64,000 nt of DNA. It comes from DATJKD01 sp963728295 (lineage in GTDB: Bacteria > Pseudomonadota > Gammaproteobacteria > Steroidobacterales > Steroidobacteraceae). This document shows, in pieces, positions 60,365 to 64,000 of the stretch. The stretch spans positions 124,001 to 188,000 of the forward strand of contig CAVSKB010000004.1 of NCBI GenBank assembly GCA_963728295.1. Reading direction: 5' to 3'. The position numbers and the translations under genes were made by a program. Numbering within the stretch: the stretch's first letter is position 1; each line of letters begins with the position of its first letter. Under the pieces are notes generated by a model. The model searched no databases. It was not told the origin of the DNA and saw only the letters and a program-made list of their open reading frames with translations.

Positions 60365-60898
60365 TCACGACTGCCCTGCCGTGTAGCCGGCCAACGCCGA
60401 CCGCGAATACAGCAAGGCATTACCATGCTCGGCATCCAGCTCGCGCTCGTAGCGCATACCGATCTTCTCCGCCACGCGGCGTGAGGCCACGTTGCCTGGG
60501 AGGATCAGGCAGACCAGGCGCGGCACGCGCAGGCGTTCGTGCGCATGACGGGCGATCGCCGCTGCGGCTTCGGTCGCGAGCCCCTGGCCCCACAGGCTCT
60601 TGTCGATCATGTAGGCGACCTCGACTTCGTCGAGGCCGTCGAGCGTCCACGGCAGCAGTCCGCAACGACCGATGAATTGCCCGGTGGGCTTGTGGATCGT
60701 GGCCCAGAGACCGAGATCCGGGCGTTCGGGATGACCGGCCCGGAACCACTCGAGCTCCTCACGTGTTTCTTCGCGCGTCCGGACACCTTCCGGGTAATGG
60801 CGGCGGATGTCCGCGTCGGCATAGAGTGCGGCCAGGGCGTCGAGATCGCGCGGCTCCAGATGCCGCAGCACGAGTCGCGGGGATTCGAGCACCAGCAT
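60365..60898 (-). CDS. GNAT N-acetyltransferase, RimJ/RimL type
   Basis: 177 residues: MLVLESPRLVLRHLEPRDLD, then GRCGLLPWTLDGLDEVEVAY, the acetyl-CoA loop LWGQGLATEAAAAIARHAHE, and ILPGNVASRRVAEKIGMRYE. This is the ribosomal-protein acetyltransferase-like branch with broad substrate range; no specific target can be named. The start overlaps the preceding GNAT stop by one base (TGATG), so the two acetyltransferase genes are coupled. Confidence 0.88.
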   Translation of the reverse strand: MLVLESPRLVLRHLEPRDLDALAALYADADIRRHYPEGVRTREETREELEWFRAGHPERPDLGLWATIHKPTGQFIGRCGLLPWTLDGLDEVEVAYMIDKSLWGQGLATEAAAAIARHAHERLRVPRLVCLILPGNVASRRVAEKIGMRYERELDAEHGNALLYSRSALAGYTAGQS

Positions 60899-61362
60899 CA
60901 GGCGGACGGCGCCAGCCGCAACTCCATCACGATGTTACAGCGCGCATACACCGGGTGCGGGCCCTCCGAGAGCGTCTCGAACCCGTGCTTGCGGTAGAGC
61001 GCGATGGCCGGTGCAAGCACCGTATTCGAGAGGAGAAATACGCTGCGCGCCCCGTCTTCGCGTGCCTTCCGCAGCGCGGCGACCAGCAGGGTCTCGCCGT
61101 GTCCCTTGCCACGCTCGCCTGGAGCCACTGCCATTCGGGCGAGCTGGCAGCGATGCTCGCTCTCCGGGATCAGCGCGCATACCCCGATCACCGTACCGTT
61201 TTCGGCGAGGCTCAGGATATGTCCGCCCTCTCTGACGATCCGGTACGGGTCCGCAGCCAGCTTTCGATCCGCCTCTTCGAGCGTGAAGTGCTCCTTGATC
61301 CACTGCTCGTTCAGCTGGACGAACGCGTCGCAATGATTTGCGTTGTCGATCTCGACCGGCAT
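60898..61362 (-). CDS. GNAT N-acetyltransferase
   Basis: 154 residues with the GNAT signature ARMAVAPGERGKGHGETLLV (acetyl-CoA pyrophosphate loop) and LLSNTVLAPAIALYRKHGFE. The N-terminus MPVEIDNANHCDAFVQLNEQ and the ending YARCNIVMELRLAPSA resemble the phosphinothricin or PhnO-like acetyltransferases. Substrate unknown. It precedes the RimJ-type GNAT, one base overlap, and follows the NTF2-like gene by 14 bp. Confidence 0.86.
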   Translation of the reverse strand: MPVEIDNANHCDAFVQLNEQWIKEHFTLEEADRKLAADPYRIVREGGHILSLAENGTVIGVCALIPESEHRCQLARMAVAPGERGKGHGETLLVAALRKAREDGARSVFLLSNTVLAPAIALYRKHGFETLSEGPHPVYARCNIVMELRLAPSA

Positions 61363-61376
61363 GGTCGTCAGGCAGT

Positions 61377-61808
61377 TCAGTCCCGACGCCTGTTCGAGTT
61401 GTCCATATCGGACACGATCAGCCAGCGTCCGTCGGAATCCTTCCGCAACGTCAGCGTGAACTTGCCGATGTCAGGTTGACCGATCATTCCCGCAAACCCG
61501 CCGATGATGTATCCGACCTGTCCGTCGGCCCCGAACGCAAGCGGACGCAGACTCAGGGGTCCGCCCTTCCCACTGTAGAAGGCCTCGATCGCGGCGCGTC
61601 CGCGCACGGGTTCATTGCCATTTGAAAGCACGAACCCGTCCTCGGCGAACAGGTGCGCGAGGGCTGCGGCATCCAGCGACGACCACGCCGCTTCATAGTC
61701 TCTGAGCACCCGCGCAAGATCGGCCGGCAGCGCGATCGAGGGCTCGGGCGAGGCGTAGGTGACTGCTGAAACCGCCAGCAACACCAGCAGCACGATTGAC
61801 CTCCTCAT
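61377..61808 (-). CDS. Secreted SnoaL/NTF2-like protein (DUF4440 type)
   Basis: 143 residues after the start at ATG 61808 (MRRSIVLLVLLAVSAVTYAS, signal peptide). The mature domain has the cone-like fold features RVLRDYEAAWSSLDAAALAH, LFAEDGFVLSNGNEPVRGRA and FTLTLRKDSDGRWLIVSDMD. These small proteins bind hydrophobic ligands or act as isomerases; residues for catalysis are not clear. Exported, so periplasmic by prediction. Confidence 0.78.
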   Translation of the reverse strand: MRRSIVLLVLLAVSAVTYASPEPSIALPADLARVLRDYEAAWSSLDAAALAHLFAEDGFVLSNGNEPVRGRAAIEAFYSGKGGPLSLRPLAFGADGQVGYIIGGFAGMIGQPDIGKFTLTLRKDSDGRWLIVSDMDNSNRRRD

Positions 61809-61858
61809 TCTGGACACCTCTCATTTGGAGCGCGGATGGGCCATGCACGGCGCGTGCT

Positions 61859-62242
61859 TCAACCTTTGCGTTTGCCTGCGCCTGCCCGGGCACGGTTCTG
61901 CTTTACCCTGAATTTCACGATCCGGCTGATCAATGCGTAGGGGATCGGCTCGGCGAGCGGGAACTGCAGATTGCCCTTCGCGCCCGCGTAGCGGGAAACC
62001 GCCTTTTCCAGCGCGGCATCACCCCGAACCGGCGGATAGAAGCCGATGTGCTTCTTGAACGCCGCGAAGTACACCAGGACACCGTTCAGAGTGAATGCCG
62101 GTATCTGGTAGCTGATCGTCTCCTGAGCGGCGGGGGCGGCCTTGTGCACCGTCGAGCGTATCCGCTCGAGAATCGCCTGCACCTCGGGGGCGAACCCCGA
62201 GATGTATTCATCGATGTTCGAGGGCTTGCGAGCCGATGCCAT
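61859..62242 (-). CDS. DUF1801 / YdhG-like iron-chaperone-fold protein
   Basis: 127 residues: MASARKPSNIDEYISGFAPE, EVQAILERIRSTVHKAAPAA, ISYQIPAFTLNGVLVYFAAF, KKHIGFYPPVRGDAALEKA and NLQFPLAEPIPYALISRIV. It matches DUF1801 proteins related to frataxin-like or iron-chaperone folds. The basic C-terminus ends in a Lys/Arg-rich tail (RVKQNRARAGAGKRKG). It appears at the end of a longer false fusion with the sulfotransferase and VOC genes, caused by frame breaks. Confidence 0.8.
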   Translation of the reverse strand: MASARKPSNIDEYISGFAPEVQAILERIRSTVHKAAPAAQETISYQIPAFTLNGVLVYFAAFKKHIGFYPPVRGDAALEKAVSRYAGAKGNLQFPLAEPIPYALISRIVKFRVKQNRARAGAGKRKG

Positions 62243-62256
62243 GGCTGTTGAATCGC

Positions 62257-63166
62257 TCAGCCGGCCTCCTGCCCGGTCGCGAGCCAGCGCGCGCAGTCCG
62301 CGCCAAGTTCCCGCACTGCACGCGCCTCGTATTCGGCGTTTTCCTCGGGCGTGAGCACGTCGGACCACCGACCGTTGACGCCCTTGTTGATGAAGACCTG
62401 GGCGCCGGCGTCCCAGAACGCGCCTCCCAGCGGGACGCTGCGCGTGGCGTGCGCCTTCATCCAGTCGAAGGAGCAGAACTCGAGGATGGTCGGCCACTTC
62501 GATTCGTCGATGGGAATGTCCAGAAAGGACGCGATGCGACGCATCTGCCCCGGCATGTCGCGTTTCAGGCTCGTGAAATGCACCAGCAGCACGTTGGGCA
62601 GGGTGCGGATCGCGTACCACGTGCGGACGTTCTCCCAGAACGACCAGAACGGATAACCGTCGCGGGCCATCCAGTCGCGCCAGTACTCCCGGACGTCGGC
62701 GGGCGGACGCTCGATCGGCGGACCGACGCGCCCGGGCGTGTCGTTGAGCGCGGAATACCACACCTCGTTCGCGTTGACGTGGTGGTTGTAGAAGCTCCAT
62801 ACGACGTCGCGGCCGTCCCGACCGATGTAGATGTACTTCGCACGCGGAGAGAAGACGAGGGCATCGACCGGGAGATGAGTCTTGATGAATCGCCTGTGCG
62901 TCTGCGCCTCGACCGACGGGCAGCTTCACCTCCTTCGGCGGCACGCGTATGTCGAGCCAGGGGGACATATCCGCAACTTCGAGCTCCGGGTCGGGCCCGA
63001 ACAGCATCTGCGCGATCATCTGCTGCATCCAGGTCGTCCCGGATTTCGCATAGGTCGAGATGATGATGTCGTCGTCCCGGAACCGGAAATCGTTCCAGAT
63101 CGTGGAGTCGAAGTGATGGCTGTGCATCTCCCGGGTCTTCTTCGGCCAGGTCTCCGTCGCGGTCAT
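62257..63166 (-). CDS. PAPS-dependent sulfotransferase (one frame break)
   Basis: About 302 residues, Sulfotransfer_1 family. Starts MTATETWPKKTREMHSHHFD at 63166; 5'-phosphosulfate loop is YAKSGTTWMQQMIAQMLFG. A frame break (inserted G) near 62920 separates PPKEVKLP from SVEAQTHRRFIKTHLPVDAL; then the 3'-phosphate motif YIYIGRDGRDVVWSFYNHHV and the C-terminal FINKGVNGRWSDVLTPEENA are intact. Acceptor substrate unknown; bacterial members sulfate small phenols, sterols or lipids. The indel is probably a sequencing error. Confidence 0.85.
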
Positions 63167-63237
63167 GTGCCCCCGTGTTCTATCGTTGGATGATTTGCTT
63201 GATACCAGCGCCGCGCAGGCGCACTTCGTTCGGCTCG

Positions 63238-63622
63238 CTACTCGTCGATTGCGTAGGGCCGCGTCATGACCTCGAGCAGATGACCGTCCGGATCGAGGAA
63301 ATAGAAACCTCGGCCGCCGTTGTGCTCGTAGGTTTCGCCGGCCGCGCTGCCGGCCGGGGTCCGCCCAGTAATCGAGCTTCCGCTCGCGGACACGTCCGAA
63401 GATCCTGTCGAAATCGGGGTCACCGACCAGGAAGGCGTAGTGCTGGAGTGAAATCTTGCCCTCCTGCTCGTAGAAATCGAGCGAGACGGCGTTGCCGAGC
63501 CGCACTACCAGCATCGGTCCGAATTTGACCGGCCGGCCGAGCTCGAGCATCTCGACGAGAAACGATGCGGATTTCTGCTTGTCACCGCACCAGACGATGG
63601 TGTGATTGAGCTCTACGGTCAT
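63238..63622 (-). CDS. Glyoxalase/VOC-family protein (one frame break)
   Basis: About 128 residues. N-terminal half: MTVELNHTIVWCGDKQKSAS, FLVEMLELGRPVKFGPMLVV, SLDFYEQEGKISLQHYAFLV; the second half after a break near 63357 has PAGSAAGETYEHNGGRGFYF, then LDPDGHLLEVMTRPYAIDE. Metal ligands by position are the His in LNHTIV, His in LQHYAF and Glu in LLEVMT. It may be a glyoxalase, dioxygenase or bleomycin-type binding protein. ATG overlaps the next gene's end by 4 bp. Confidence 0.75.
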
Positions 63623-64000
63623 GGCGGTATCTTATCCGCCCCGGGGTCCGCGTTGAATGCACGCCGGGCGAAGTCCATCGTCCAGTTCGTTTCCCATGTG
63701 GCCCCGGCATCGACCGAGAACGCCTGCTCCCACCGCGGCGCGTCCGGTGCGGGCAAGGACCAGATGAAGCGAACGCGTATCGGCCTGCCGTCCATCTTGT
63801 CGTCGGCGTAGAAATGTCCCACGCCATCGGTGAACTGCCCCACCATCGGCGTGTCCAGCGTCCCCGGATATCGGCCATCGAGCCACCAGATGGTCCAGAG
63901 CTTCCTAATCGGGTCGAACGACCGCAGGGTCACCGCGCGATAGTGCCCACCGGGCAGCTCGAGCAGGTTGTCGTCGACGTTGCCGAAACCGCCCAGGATC
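63619..64000 (-). CDS. Hypothetical DUF1579-like protein (5' end beyond window)
   Basis: The open frame reads in from the window edge: ILGGFGNVDDNLLELPGGHY, then RSFDPIRKLWTIWWLDGRYP, MVGQFTDGVGHFYADDKMDG, VRFIWSLPAPDAPRWEQAFS, VDAGATWETNWTMDFARRAF and ends at 63619. The pattern of a beta-sandwich with many aromatics and the W-x-WW motif fits DUF1579/heme-binding-like secreted proteins, but N-terminus and signal peptide are not in the window. The GTG at 63933 is internal. It overlaps the VOC gene by 4 bp. Confidence 0.65.
   Translation of the reverse strand, partial: ILGGFGNVDDNLLELPGGHYRAVTLRSFDPIRKLWTIWWLDGRYPGTLDTPMVGQFTDGVGHFYADDKMDGRPIRVRFIWSLPAPDAPRWEQAFSVDAGATWETNWTMDFARRAFNADPGADKIPP

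Noticed and set aside
61859..63622. Apparent VOC-sulfotransferase-DUF1801 fusion of 587 residues
   Set aside because: Three separate genes brought into one open frame by indels near 63357 and 62920; each has its own start and stop.
1..64000. CRISPR arrays, tRNA or rRNA genes, insertion sequences, prophage genes
   Set aside because: No regularly spaced repeats, no cloverleaf or CCA-type sequences and no transposase or integrase besides xerC were noticed by reading; a covariance-model scan would be decisive for RNA genes.

Overview
The window looks like a chromosomal segment of a high-GC gammaproteobacterium, close to 70% G+C by eye, with GC-rich third codon positions. The evidence is gene content and order: ubiE-ubiJ-ubiB, the run dapF-DUF484-xerC-hslV-hslU-DUF971, and an algZ/algR-type pair upstream of hemC-hemD-hemX-hemY are gammaproteobacterial arrangements. 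A UbiK homologue, a DUF3379 anti-sigma protein and a MexEF-OprN-type pump fit the same group. I cannot name a genus. No tRNA, rRNA, CRISPR array, insertion sequence or phage gene was seen.

Layout. 1-1.85 kb: an SDR cut by the window edge, a DUF2007 protein and a hotdog-fold protein. 1.86-11.6 kb (minus): ubiquinone genes, the HslUV protease, XerC, DapF, a PQQ-type sugar dehydrogenase and a CoA-binding protein. 11.6-13.95 kb (plus): a flavin/iron-sulfur reductase, then a lower-GC trio with an AAMDC/Mth938-like protein. 13.96-22.4 kb (minus): haem genes, an AI-2E-type exporter, a LytTR two-component pair, a beta-hydroxyacid dehydrogenase and a DUF4124 protein. 22.5-24.3 kb: glnK-amtB with a sigma-54-type promoter, an NtrC-like site and two dyads. 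24.5-29.3 kb: ubiK, a DUF885 hydrolase, a GST and a convergent amidohydrolase. 29.3-36.1 kb: a complete, unfused trpL-E-G-D-C-F-B-A operon with a readable leader-peptide attenuator. 36-45.9 kb: mostly single housekeeping or accessory genes, including prlC, lemA, a GIDE-domain protein, aroE and hemB. 46-51 kb: an ECF sigma/anti-sigma pair and small enzymes. 51-59.8 kb: a LysR gene divergent from an SDR-RND-OMF operon that ends in a pagL-like lipid A deacylase. 59.8-64 kb: small minus-strand accessory genes, two GNATs, a sulfotransferase and a VOC protein.

Many genes overlap by ATGA, GTGA or TGATG, so much of the window is probably read as long polycistronic units. Regulation can be read from the sequence at three places: trp attenuation, the glnK promoter, and the dyads between LysR and the SDR.

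Sequence quality shapes everything else. At least fifteen genes, several of them essential (ubiB, ubiE, hslU, trpE), have single-base frame breaks while the protein stays well conserved across the break. These look like assembly indels rather than real pseudogenes, and they create false long fusions. The density rises sharply between about 53.37 and 56.98 kb, where the RND adaptor and pump carry roughly 30 breaks, mostly insertions. I found no clearly new multi-gene system. The observations most worth a check are the PII protein without Tyr51, the trp attenuator, the AAMDC-containing trio, pagL coupled to an efflux operon, and the localised indel burst.
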